DNA of 64,000 nt, taken from NCBI RefSeq assembly GCF_014287955.1, contig NZ_JACOPD010000007.1, positions 1-64,000 on the forward strand. The letters are read 5' to 3'. Numbering within the stretch: the first letter of the stretch is position 1; every line of letters begins with the position of its first letter. A program made the translations under genes and the position numbers. A model generated the notes under the pieces. That model was given only the letters and a program-made list of their open reading frames with translations. It was not told the DNA's origin and searched no databases. Below are positions 8,642 through 17,944 of the stretch, one piece after another. The stretch comes from Lachnospira hominis (ex Liu et al. 2021) (GTDB taxonomy: Bacteria > Bacillota > Clostridia > Lachnospirales > Lachnospiraceae).

Positions 8642-11600
8642 ATGGTATACGAAAAGGTATCACCGGAACTTAATTTTGTTGATAGAGAAAAACAAGTCGA
8701 GAAGTTCTGGAAAGAAAATGACATTTTTGAAAAAAGTATTGAAAATCGTAAAGAGGGAGAGACATATACATTCTATGATGGTCCTCCAACGGCTAATGGT
8801 AAGCCTCATATCGGTCATGTCCTTACAAGAGTTATTAAGGATATGATTCCAAGATACCGTACAATGAAAGGATACATGGTTCCACGTAAGGCAGGATGGG
8901 ATACACATGGTCTTCCTGTTGAGCTTGAAGTTGAAAAGAAGCTCGGACTTGATGGCAAGGAACAGATTGAAGAGTATGGTCTTGAGCCATTTATCAAGCA
9001 TTGTAAAGAGAGTGTATGGAAATATAAGGGCATGTGGGAGGATTTCTCATCTACTGTAGGTTTCTGGGCTGATATGGATAACCCTTATGTTACTTATGAC
9101 AATAACTTTATCGAGTCTGAATGGTGGGCTTTAAAGCAGATTTGGGATAAGGGACTTCTTTATAAAGGTTTTAAGATTGTTCCTTACTGTCCAAGATGTG
9201 GCACACCTCTTTCTTCTCATGAGGTTGCACAGGGATATAAGGCTGTAAAAGAGCGTTCAGCAGTAGTACGTTTCAAGGTTGTCGGTGAAGATGCTTATTT
9301 CCTTGCATGGACAACAACGCCTTGGACACTTCCGTCTAATGTTGCCCTTTGTGTAAACCCTGATGAGACATATGTTAAGGTAAAAGCTGCTGACGGATAT
9401 ACTTATTATATGGCAGAGGCACTTCTTGACAAAGTATTAGGCGGACTTGCAGTTAAGGCGGGACAGACTGTAAAAGGCGAGTCTCTTGATGAGGATGCAA
9501 AAGACGCAAATGGTGCCGGTATTGATTATGAAGTATTAGAGACTTACAAAGGTAAGGATTTAGAGTATAAAGAGTATGAACCATTATATCAGTGTGCAGC
9601 TGATTGTGCCGCAAAACAGCACAAGAAGGGACATTTTGTTACATGTGACACATATGTAACTATGTCAGATGGTACAGGTATCGTTCATATTGCACCTGCA
9701 TTTGGTGAAGATGATGCCAAAGTAGGCAGAAAATATGACCTTCCATTTGTTCAGTTTGTTGATGGCAAGGGTGATTTGACAGAAGAAACACCTTATGCCG
9801 GATTATTTGTTAAGAAAGCGGATCCGGAAGTATTAAAAGACCTTGATAAGGAAGGAAAGCTTTTTGACGCACCTAAGTTTGAACATGATTATCCATTCTG
9901 CTGGAGATGTGATACACCTCTTATTTATTATGCAAGAGAGTCATGGTTTATCAAGATGACAGATCCTGAAGTTAAGGCTAATCTCATTGCTAATAATAAG
10001 ACAATCAACTGGATTCCAGAGACAATCGGAACAGGACGTTTTGGAGCATGGCTTGAAAATGTCCAGGACTGGGGTATCAGCCGTAACCGTTATTGGGGTA
10101 CACCGCTTAATATCTGGCAGTGTGAGGATTGTGGCGAAATGCTTTCAATCGGAAGCATTGCAGAACTCAAGGAACATTCAGACAACTGTCCTGATGATAT
10201 CGAGCTGCACCGTCCATATATCGATGCGGTTACATGCAAGTGTGGCAAGTGTGGCGGCACAATGAAGAGAGTTCCGGAAGTTATCGACTGCTGGTTCGAT
10301 TCAGGTTCAATGCCATTTGCACAGCATCACTATCCATTTGAAAATAAGGAATTATTTGAACAGCAGTTCCCAGCCAAGTTTATTTCAGAAGCTGTTGACC
10401 AGACAAGAGGATGGTTCTATTCACTTCTTGCTATTTCAACACTCTTATTTAACAAGGCACCTTACGAAAATGTTATCGTTTTAGGACATGTTCAGGATGC
10501 TGACGGCCAGAAGATGAGTAAATCAAAGGGCAATGCAGTAGATCCGTTTGATGCATTACAGAAACACGGAGCAGATGCAATCCGCTGGTATTTCTATGAA
10601 AATTCAGCACCATGGCTTCCTAACCGTTTCCATGACAAGGCTGTTACAGAAGGTCAGAGAAAGTTCATGGGTACAATCTGGAACACATATGCATTCTTCG
10701 TATTATATGCAAATATTGATGATTTTGATGCAACAAAATATACTTTGGAATATGATAAGCTTCCAGTAATGGATAAATGGATTCTTTCAAAGTTAAATAC
10801 AATGGTTAAGACTGTTGATGACAATCTTAACAACTACAAGATTACAGAGACTGCAAGAGTTCTTGAAGATTTTGTTGATGAACTTTCTAACTGGTATGTA
10901 AGAAGATGCCGTGAGAGATTCTGGGCAAAGGGAATGGAACAAGATAAGATTAATGCTTACATGACATTGTATACAACACTTGTTACACTTTGTAAAGCAG
11001 CAGCTCCAATGATTCCGTTTATGACAGAGAGCATTTACAGAAATCTTGTATGCAGCATTGACAAGACAGCACCTATAAGCGTTCACCTTTGCGATTTCCC
11101 TAAGGTAAATGAAGACTGGATTGATACAAAACTTGAAGAGAACATGGAAGATGTCCTTAATGCAGTTGTAATCGGACGTGCATGCCGAAATGCAACAAAT
11201 ATCAAGAACAGACAGCCAATCGGAAAGATGTTTATCAAGGCACCATGGAAACTTGATGATTTCTTTACAAATATTATCGCAGATGAGCTTAATGTAAAGA
11301 GCGTTGAATATAAGGATGATGTAAGAGATTTCACATCATACACATTCAAGCCGCAGCTTAAAACATTGGGACCTAAGTATGGCAAGTTCCTCGGTGAAAT
11401 CAGAAAGCAGCTTTCAGAACTTGATGGCAATAAGGCTATGGATGACCTTAACAATGCAGGATATATCACACTTTCTGTAAATGGACAGGATATTCAGCTC
11501 GAAAAGGCAGATCTCCTTATCGAGATGGTTCAGGCAGAAGGATATGTTGCCAATTCTGATAAGGGAATTACAGTTGTTATGGATACAAAGCTTACACCTG

Positions 11601-11860
11601 AACTTATCGAGGAAGGTTTTGTAAGAGAACTTGTAAGTAAAATCCAGACAATGCGTAAGGATGCAGGATTTGAAGTTATGGACAGAATCAATGTATATGT
11701 TTCTGGAAATGATAAGATTGCAGCTCTTATGGAGAAAAATGCAGAACAGGTTAAAGCAGTTGTACTTGCTGACAATATTATTGCCGGTGAAGCAAAAGGA
11801 TTTACAAAGGATTGGAATATCAACGGCGAAGATGTAACTTTAGGCGTTGAAAAACAGTAA
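8642..11860 (+). CDS. ileS: Isoleucyl-tRNA synthetase
   Basis: Charges tRNA-Ile with isoleucine and edits misactivated valine. 1072 residues. Class I signatures: PPTANGKPHIGHV (HIGH) near residue 45 and DGQKMSKSKGNAVDP (KMSKS) near 600; GWDTHGLPVELEVEKKLG follows the HIGH block. Cys pairs in YCPRCG, CEDCGE and CKCGKCGG look like zinc sites. The overall pattern looks like the eukaryote-like IleRS type (IleS2), a group known to be less sensitive to mupirocin; that subtype call is from memory of motifs only. Start at the ATG at 8642 with AAAGGATGG about 10 nt upstream; the frame is open further up but lies inside the T-box terminator. Confidence 0.96.
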   Translation: MVYEKVSPELNFVDREKQVEKFWKENDIFEKSIENRKEGETYTFYDGPPTANGKPHIGHVLTRVIKDMIPRYRTMKGYMVPRKAGWDTHGLPVELEVEKKLGLDGKEQIEEYGLEPFIKHCKESVWKYKGMWEDFSSTVGFWADMDNPYVTYDNNFIESEWWALKQIWDKGLLYKGFKIVPYCPRCGTPLSSHEVAQGYKAVKERSAVVRFKVVGEDAYFLAWTTTPWTLPSNVALCVNPDETYVKVKAADGYTYYMAEALLDKVLGGLAVKAGQTVKGESLDEDAKDANGAGIDYEVLETYKGKDLEYKEYEPLYQCAADCAAKQHKKGHFVTCDTYVTMSDGTGIVHIAPAFGEDDAKVGRKYDLPFVQFVDGKGDLTEETPYAGLFVKKADPEVLKDLDKEGKLFDAPKFEHDYPFCWRCDTPLIYYARESWFIKMTDPEVKANLIANNKTINWIPETIGTGRFGAWLENVQDWGISRNRYWGTPLNIWQCEDCGEMLSIGSIAELKEHSDNCPDDIELHRPYIDAVTCKCGKCGGTMKRVPEVIDCWFDSGSMPFAQHHYPFENKELFEQQFPAKFISEAVDQTRGWFYSLLAISTLLFNKAPYENVIVLGHVQDADGQKMSKSKGNAVDPFDALQKHGADAIRWYFYENSAPWLPNRFHDKAVTEGQRKFMGTIWNTYAFFVLYANIDDFDATKYTLEYDKLPVMDKWILSKLNTMVKTVDDNLNNYKITETARVLEDFVDELSNWYVRRCRERFWAKGMEQDKINAYMTLYTTLVTLCKAAAPMIPFMTESIYRNLVCSIDKTAPISVHLCDFPKVNEDWIDTKLEENMEDVLNAVVIGRACRNATNIKNRQPIGKMFIKAPWKLDDFFTNIIADELNVKSVEYKDDVRDFTSYTFKPQLKTLGPKYGKFLGEIRKQLSELDGNKAMDDLNNAGYITLSVNGQDIQLEKADLLIEMVQAEGYVANSDKGITVVMDTKLTPELIEEGFVRELVSKIQTMRKDAGFEVMDRINVYVSGNDKIAALMEKNAEQVKAVVLADNIIAGEAKGFTKDWNINGEDVTLGVEKQ

Positions 11861-11878
11861 TTAAACAGCAGATTATAA

Positions 11879-11918
11879 AAGTGTCCGGTTTTGGTAAAAA
11901 TAAACCGGGCACTTATTT
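11879..11918 (+). terminator. Terminator after ileS
   Basis: AAGTGTCCGGTTT pairs with AAACCGGGCACTT across a 10-nt loop, followed by ATTTGC. Stem 13 bp with one G-T pair. Confidence 0.75.
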
Positions 11919-11996
11919 GCATTTTAAGTAATTAATGTAGTATAATTATAATGCTTTAAACATTTTATCAATACCATATTTCAGGAGGAAAAATGA

Positions 11997-14468
11997 ATGA
12001 GTAATACTTCATGGTTTAATAAAGATGAATTCAAGAAAAATATTATAAGCAACTGTAAATCCTTATTCAGAAAAAATATTGATGAGGCAGATAAACAGCA
12101 GCTTTTCCAGTCTGTAGCATATGCTGTAAAGGAAATTATAATTGATAGATGGATTGCGACACAGAAGGAATATGCAAAACAGGATAAAAAGACTGTTTAC
12201 TATATGTCTATGGAATTCCTTATGGGCAGGGCTTTAGGTAACAATATGATTAATCTTATGGCATATGATGAAATGAAGGAAGTTCTTGAAGAACTTGGCA
12301 TGGATATTAATGTCATAGAGGACCAGGAACCTGATGCAGCACTCGGTAACGGTGGTCTGGGAAGACTTGCCGCATGTTTCCTTGATTCACTTGCAACACT
12401 TGAATATCCGGCATATGGATGCGGAATACGTTATAAATATGGTATGTTTAAGCAGGAGATTAAAGATGGCTATCAGGTAGAAGTTCCTGATAACTGGCTT
12501 AAAGACGGTAATCCGTTTGAGATTAAGCGTTCTGAATATCCGACAGTAGTTAAGTTCGGAGGATATGTACGTTCATACAGAGATGAAAAGACAGGAAGAG
12601 ATATGTTTGTTCAGGAGGATTACAGAGCTGTAACAGCTATTCCTTATGATGTTCCTGTTGTTGGATATGGCGTAAATACAGTTAATACATTAAGAATATG
12701 GGATGCAGAACCGGTAGATACATTTAATTTAAGTTCATTTGATAAGGGTGATTATCAGAAAGCGGTTGAGGAAGAGAACCTTGCAAAGAATATTGTTGAG
12801 GTACTTTATCCTAATGATAATCATTATGCAGGTAAGGAACTTCGTTTAAAACAGCAGTATTTCTTTGTATCAGCCAGCGTACAGCGTGCGATTGCACAGT
12901 ATAAGGAAAGACATGATGATGTAAGAAAGCTTTATGAAAAGGTAACTTTCCAGCTTAATGATACACATCCTACAGTAGCTGTAGCGGAACTTATGAGAAT
13001 TCTCATGGACGAAGAAGGTCTTGAATGGGATGAAGCATGGGATGTAACAACTAAGACTGTTGCATATACAAATCATACAATTATGGCAGAAGCACTTGAA
13101 AAATGGCCAATTGAGCTTTTCTCAAGACTTCTTCCTAGAATTTATCAGATTGTGGAGGAGATTAATCGTCGTTTTGTAGAAGAAATAAAGGCTAAGTATC
13201 CGGGCAATCAGGATAAAATCCGCAAGATGGCAATTATTTATGATGGTCAGGTTAAGATGGCTAATCTTGCAATATGTGCAGGATATTCTGTAAATGGTGT
13301 TGCAAAACTTCATACGGAGATTCTTGAAAAGCAGGAACTTAAAGATTTCTATGAAATGATGCCGGAGAAGTTCAATAATAAGACTAATGGTATCACACAG
13401 AGAAGATTCCTTCTTCATGCAAATCCGCTTCTTGCAGCATGGATTACAGACAAAATCGGCGATGGATGGATTACAGATTTAACACAGCTTAAAAAGCTTA
13501 AAGTATATGTTGATGATGCAAAATGCCAGCAGGAGCTTATGCAGATTAAGTATAAAAATAAGGTTCGCCTTGCAAAATATATAAAAGAGCATAATGGAAT
13601 TGATGTTGACCCGAATTCTATTTTTGATGTCCAGGTTAAGAGACTTCATGAATATAAGAGACAGCTTCTTAATATTCTTCATGTAATGTATCTTTACAAT
13701 GAAGTAAAGAAGAATCCTGATATGGATATTAAGCCAAGAACATTTATTTTTGGTGCAAAAGCAGCCGCAGGTTATAAGATTGCAAAGCAGACAATCAAAC
13801 TTATCAACAGCGTTGCAGATGTAATTAATAACGATGCTTCAATTAATGGCAAGATTAAGGTAGTATTTATTGAAAATTACAGAGTTTCAAACGGCGAAAT
13901 CATATTTGCGGCAGCAGATGTAAGCGAACAGATTTCTACAGCATCAAAGGAAGCATCAGGTACAGGTAATATGAAGTTCATGCTCAACGGAGCCATGACA
14001 CTTGGTACAATGGATGGTGCTAATGTTGAGATTGTTCAGGAAGTCGGAATTGAAAATGCTGTAATATTCGGACTTTCATCTGATGAAGTTATCCGATATG
14101 AAAATGAGGGCGGTTATGACCCAATGGAGATATTTAATAATGACCAGAATATCCGTGAGGTATTGATGGAACTTATCAATGGCAAATATTCTCCTGATGA
14201 TACAGAAAGATTCAGAGATATTTACAATTCACTCCTTAATAATCAGGGCGGCAGAAGAGCGGACACATACTTCATACTCAAGGATTTCCGTTCATATGCG
14301 GATGCACAGAAGATTATTAACGAAAGATATTCTGATGAAAAGGCATGGGCAAAGTCAATGATGTTAAATATTGCCAGTGCCGGTAAGTTCTCATCAGACA
14401 GAACTATTGAAGAATATGTTCATGATATCTGGAAGCTTGAAAAAGTTCACATTCCGGATGTGAAATAA
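11997..14468 (+). CDS. glgP: Glycogen/maltodextrin phosphorylase
   Basis: Releases glucose-1-phosphate from alpha-1,4-glucans by phosphorolysis. 823 residues of the GT35 family, full length. The pyridoxal-phosphate lysine lies in EASGTGNMKFMLNGA near residue 660; the N-terminal block ALGNGGLGRLAACFLDS is also intact. Of two overlapping ATGs (11993 and 11997), only 11997 is in frame; GGAGG lies 9 nt before it. A promoter TTGCAT (11917), 18-bp spacer, TATAAT (11941) precedes it, so it is its own unit between two terminators. Glycogen or imported maltodextrin cannot be told apart as substrate; the nearby intracellular amylase at 17945 would act on the same pool. Confidence 0.95.
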   Translation: MSNTSWFNKDEFKKNIISNCKSLFRKNIDEADKQQLFQSVAYAVKEIIIDRWIATQKEYAKQDKKTVYYMSMEFLMGRALGNNMINLMAYDEMKEVLEELGMDINVIEDQEPDAALGNGGLGRLAACFLDSLATLEYPAYGCGIRYKYGMFKQEIKDGYQVEVPDNWLKDGNPFEIKRSEYPTVVKFGGYVRSYRDEKTGRDMFVQEDYRAVTAIPYDVPVVGYGVNTVNTLRIWDAEPVDTFNLSSFDKGDYQKAVEEENLAKNIVEVLYPNDNHYAGKELRLKQQYFFVSASVQRAIAQYKERHDDVRKLYEKVTFQLNDTHPTVAVAELMRILMDEEGLEWDEAWDVTTKTVAYTNHTIMAEALEKWPIELFSRLLPRIYQIVEEINRRFVEEIKAKYPGNQDKIRKMAIIYDGQVKMANLAICAGYSVNGVAKLHTEILEKQELKDFYEMMPEKFNNKTNGITQRRFLLHANPLLAAWITDKIGDGWITDLTQLKKLKVYVDDAKCQQELMQIKYKNKVRLAKYIKEHNGIDVDPNSIFDVQVKRLHEYKRQLLNILHVMYLYNEVKKNPDMDIKPRTFIFGAKAAAGYKIAKQTIKLINSVADVINNDASINGKIKVVFIENYRVSNGEIIFAAADVSEQISTASKEASGTGNMKFMLNGAMTLGTMDGANVEIVQEVGIENAVIFGLSSDEVIRYENEGGYDPMEIFNNDQNIREVLMELINGKYSPDDTERFRDIYNSLLNNQGGRRADTYFILKDFRSYADAQKIINERYSDEKAWAKSMMLNIASAGKFSSDRTIEEYVHDIWKLEKVHIPDVK

Positions 14469-14491
14469 TTTTATAAAAATTTATAATGAGT

Positions 14492-14537
14492 ATGCCTCGT
14501 TTATCGTTTTGACGGTGCGGGGCATATTTTTTATTTT
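14492..14537 (+). terminator. Terminator after glycogen phosphorylase
   Basis: ATGCCTCG pairs with CGGGGCAT (one G-T) over an 18-nt loop, followed by ATTTTTTATTTT. Confidence 0.75.
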
Positions 14538-14560
14538 AGCTGCATATGCTTTTATATCAT

Positions 14561-14605
14561 ATGATTCTATGCCGGATTATTTCTATGATTCTATGTTGGA
14601 TTATT
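14561..14605 (+). repeat. Short tandem repeat, 24-bp period
   Basis: Two copies of ATGATTCTATG(CC/TT)GGATTATT, at 14561 and 14585, in the leader of the SpoIID-like gene. The copies differ at two bases. Confidence 0.7.
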
Positions 14606-14648
14606 CCGGCTTGATGAATTCTTGATTAAGAGGGGATTTTTTGCAGAT

Positions 14649-15569
14649 ATGAAAAAAATACTTACGGTCATATTGATATTTTGTATATATGTTGCTGTGC
14701 CGGCTGTGATAACTTTGTCGGTTAATTCTGATGATTCGCAGGGGGTATCTCAGGAAAATATTTATGGACCGAGGGTTAATGTTAAATATAAAAATGGAAC
14801 AAAATCTGTATCGGTAAATGAATATGTCACAATGGTTCTTGCAAAAAGATTTGAGTCAGGTGATGAGACGGAAACGTTAAAGGCTATGGGTATAATGATA
14901 AGAACAGATATTTACCGTGTTATGGGGGATGAGATGAGTGTTGACAGCGAAACGCTTGGCATGGAGTATTTCACAAAAAATGTGATGAAAAATGAATGGG
15001 GGAATAATTTCGAGGAATATTATAATCATGTAAATGACAGTGTAATGTCAACAGGTCAGATGGTTATAACATATAATAATAATCTGATTGATGCAAAATA
15101 TTCGCGTGTGTGCAATGAAAAGACGCTTTCCGGCACGGAACTTCTGGGAGCGGATTATGCATATCTGGTGCCGGCAGACTGCCCGGAAGATATGACAAGC
15201 CCTGATTTTCTCAAAACTGAGGAATATTCAAAAAAACAGTTTGTAAAAAAAATAAATACCGCATATAAGGATTCCGGGCTGGATGAAAATAATCCGTTTG
15301 GCGATATTCAGGTGGTTTCACAGACTAATATGGGGTATGTGACAAAAATTCAAGTGGGAAATGTTGTAATGTCGGGTGATGTATTTGCAAAAATACTGGG
15401 ACTTAATTCGCCTTTTTTTGCAATTAAAGATGGAAAAATTACAACCAAAGGAAAGGGAAGCGGATTCGGAGTCAGCCTTTATACTGCAAATATTATGGCA
15501 CGTTCGGGCAGTACATATGAAGATATAATTAATAAATTTTATTCCGGTGTAGCAATTGTGAGCAGATAA
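14649..15569 (+). CDS. SpoIID/LytB-domain protein (SpoIID-like)
   Basis: 306 residues. A single membrane helix (ILTVILIFCIYVAVPAVITL) anchors a large extracytoplasmic SpoIID-type domain; VNEYVTMVLAKRF near the start of the domain and the C-terminal GKGSGFGVSLYTANIMA match the family. In spore formers SpoIID is a lytic transglycosylase that strips septal peptidoglycan during engulfment. The next gene is a SpoIIQ-like M23 protein, the same order as in sporulating clostridia, which supports the call. I start at ATG 14649, 13 nt after AGAGGGG; a TTG at 14622 in frame has no ribosome site. Confidence 0.75.
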   Translation: MKKILTVILIFCIYVAVPAVITLSVNSDDSQGVSQENIYGPRVNVKYKNGTKSVSVNEYVTMVLAKRFESGDETETLKAMGIMIRTDIYRVMGDEMSVDSETLGMEYFTKNVMKNEWGNNFEEYYNHVNDSVMSTGQMVITYNNNLIDAKYSRVCNEKTLSGTELLGADYAYLVPADCPEDMTSPDFLKTEEYSKKQFVKKINTAYKDSGLDENNPFGDIQVVSQTNMGYVTKIQVGNVVMSGDVFAKILGLNSPFFAIKDGKITTKGKGSGFGVSLYTANIMARSGSTYEDIINKFYSGVAIVSR

Positions 15570-15692
15570 AATCATATAAAGGACACTGTGGTATCGGTTC
15601 GTGTAATAATAATGAAGAAAGACAGTTTGAATAATCCTGTATAAATCGGGCAACATATTAACATAAATTGTAGCAATGGAGGTTATGTTAAT

Positions 15693-16541
15693 ATGAAAGG
15701 CAAGAGTAAAGGTTGGGGAAAAGAGAAAATTATTTCTGCAATAGTTGCCTGTGCGGTTATACTTACGCTTTCGGTAGGTGTTTATTCAGTTGTGAAAGAG
15801 AGCAGGCGTGCCAATGATAATAAAAATAATGTAGTTGACCTTAATGAGAGAACGCAGAATAATGTTGCAATAAGAACGGAGGATGGAGGAGTAGAGCCTG
15901 AAAACACCGACTCGTCAGATTCTAAAGAAGATGCAGCCACGGGTGATGATGACCCTATGGGTAATGAAATAGCATCGGTTAATAATTCCGGCACAGGAAG
16001 TACGTCAGATGTTTCGTCAAATAGCGTAAATGAAAATAGTGTAAATGAAGATTTACAGGCAGATGACAAGCAGGAACAGGTTCCGGTGGCGGCTTCGGTA
16101 AAAAAGAATCCTCTTGATGCATATTCATTTAGAGAGTCAGACAGTCTTTTACGTCCTGTAAATGGAGATGTTGTTTTAAAGTACAGCATGGACAGTACGA
16201 TTTATTTTGAATCACTTAATGTATACAAGTGTAATCCGGCAATTTCTATTGCGGCAAATGTGGGGGACAGCGTTGCTGTTGCAGCAGATGGAATTGTCCA
16301 GTCAGTAGTTGATAGTGAAGAGACAAAAACAACAGTTACCGTAGGACTTGGGGATGGCTATGAGGCGACATATGGTTTGCTTGACGGCGTCAACGTAAAA
16401 TCCGGTGATAGTGTATACAAAGGACAGCATCTTGGAACAGTAGCAGAACCAAGTGCATATTATGTAAAAGAGGGTGCAAATTTGTATTTTAAACTTACAA
16501 AAGACGGAATACCTGTTAATCCGGTGGATTATTTTGAATAA
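15693..16541 (+). CDS. SpoIIQ-like protein with degenerate M23 (LytM) domain
   Basis: 282 residues: short basic N-terminus, one membrane helix (residues 12-29), a long acidic Ser/Asn-rich linker (about 35-135), then an M23/LytM domain (about 145-282). SpoIIQ spans from forespore to the intermembrane space and pairs with SpoIIIAH. The catalytic pattern of M23 peptidases (HxxxD and HxH) is missing: the only histidine in the domain is in GQHLG, and the final strand reads LYFKL. A structural role is therefore more likely than peptidoglycan cleavage, as known for some SpoIIQ proteins. GGAGG lies 9-10 nt upstream of the ATG. Confidence 0.75.
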   Translation: MKGKSKGWGKEKIISAIVACAVILTLSVGVYSVVKESRRANDNKNNVVDLNERTQNNVAIRTEDGGVEPENTDSSDSKEDAATGDDDPMGNEIASVNNSGTGSTSDVSSNSVNENSVNEDLQADDKQEQVPVAASVKKNPLDAYSFRESDSLLRPVNGDVVLKYSMDSTIYFESLNVYKCNPAISIAANVGDSVAVAADGIVQSVVDSEETKTTVTVGLGDGYEATYGLLDGVNVKSGDSVYKGQHLGTVAEPSAYYVKEGANLYFKLTKDGIPVNPVDYFE

Positions 16542-16727
16542 CGTAAGATAATCGGCATCCGGTTAAAAATTTACAAAAAGGCTGTAAGGGTTGTCATTGC
16601 TGTAAATGCAGAAATTTTGTTGTATTGGGTGGATATATAGGATGTGCCGGGTGCTTTATATAGATGTGGGGGCGATATGCTCCCGCGGTACATATGCAAT
16701 ATTTATACAATAAAAAATATTTTTACG

Positions 16728-16756
16728 TTGCATATTTATTGAGTTTATGATATATA
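16728..16756 (+). promoter_or_regulatory. Possible promoter of the PD-(D/E)XK gene
   Basis: TTGCAT at 16728 and TATATA at 16751 with a 17-bp spacer. The 275 bp between 16542 and 16816 hold no gene; a short GGGGGCGATATGCTCCC inverted repeat lies near 16669. Confidence 0.4.
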
Positions 16757-16816
16757 TAATATAAATATGCATATTTATATTAAAAGGGAGAAAAACATCG
16801 ATGTAATAAAAGAATA

Positions 16817-17905
16817 TTGGAGACAGAAAAAGAAAATACATATCTTGATGCAGCAATGCATGTCATTGATAATGACCCATATTGTAAAGGGATGTATGGG
16901 TATCTTAAAAACAATCGTTTATGGTTTGAGCGATTCAGAGCATTTCTGAAAGGTAAAAAAACATTACCGTTATTATATGATCCGTTTTTTAAAAAAATAT
17001 TTAGTCCTGTAGAACATAGAGAACGTCTTTCAGAACTTGTCAGCTGCCTGTTAGGACAGCAGGTAACAGTTCTTGAAGTTTATCCGGCGGAGGATTCTCA
17101 ATTTATTGGAATATTTGTCATTATGGATATGGTTGTGCGTATGTCGGATGGCAGTATTGCAAATATTGAAATTCAAAAAGTTCCGTATGATTTTCCTGCT
17201 GAAAGAATATCATGTTATTCAGCGGACCTTGTGTTGAGGCAGTATAAAATGCTTACGGGTTCAAAAAATGAAATTGAATCTGAAAATGATAGTGATGATG
17301 GGGACGATGTGGGGGAGGAAGTTTCTTATAAGAGTATGAGAAAAGTTCATACAATAATACTTTTTGAAAAGAGCAGTGCAAATTTACAAAGCGAATTTGA
17401 TGAAAAATTTTATTTTCACGTGGGGAAAACAGTGTTTAATACAGGTATAAAGATTAATCTTCTACAGGATTTCCTGCTTATAAGCCTTGACACCTTTAAA
17501 AAATACAGATATTCTGATATTATCACAGGGCGTACAAATGTGACTGAGTATGATTGCGATAAAACACAATATAGTGATGGAATATCAGATAAAATGGTGT
17601 CGGACAGAATTAAGTATATGTCGTTATTCGTTGCTGAGACACCTGAAGAGATAGATAGATTAGTTGCATTATTTCCGGATCTGGAATCGGTACGTCATGA
17701 TATTAATGAATATCTGGTTAGACCAAAGGAGGTCCTTAATATGTTTTCCGAAGCATTAAGAATATTAGACAGAAATACGGCGAATCTAATGGTAGACAGA
17801 TTAAAAGAAGAGGTTGACAGCCTGAAGGGTGAAAATGACAGCTTGAAAGACGAAAATACACGTTTAAAAGAGGAAATAGAAAATTTAAAGAAAAATAGTA
17901 AATAG
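16817..17905 (+). CDS. PD-(D/E)XK nuclease family transposase (Rpn-like)
   Basis: 362 residues of the PD-(D/E)XK transposase-like family that is abundant in Lachnospiraceae. The block LPLLYDPFFKKIFSP is typical; the nuclease core is around FVIMDMVVRMSDGSIANIEIQK (D and E-x-Q-K, residues 98-120). The C-terminus (residues 330-362) is a coiled coil of SLKGENDSLKDEN type repeats. Relatives promote recA-independent recombination; the cellular role here is unknown. The start is uncertain: the only in-frame upstream start is TTG at 16817 without a ribosome site, whereas a well-placed ATG at 16801 is followed at once by TAA. Deleting one T at 16804 would join that ATG to the frame. Confidence 0.75.
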   Translation: METEKENTYLDAAMHVIDNDPYCKGMYGYLKNNRLWFERFRAFLKGKKTLPLLYDPFFKKIFSPVEHRERLSELVSCLLGQQVTVLEVYPAEDSQFIGIFVIMDMVVRMSDGSIANIEIQKVPYDFPAERISCYSADLVLRQYKMLTGSKNEIESENDSDDGDDVGEEVSYKSMRKVHTIILFEKSSANLQSEFDEKFYFHVGKTVFNTGIKINLLQDFLLISLDTFKKYRYSDIITGRTNVTEYDCDKTQYSDGISDKMVSDRIKYMSLFVAETPEEIDRLVALFPDLESVRHDINEYLVRPKEVLNMFSEALRILDRNTANLMVDRLKEEVDSLKGENDSLKDENTRLKEEIENLKKNSK

Positions 17906-17944
17906 AAGTTGTTTTATAAGTGTTGAAAAAAGGAGGTCCTTAAT

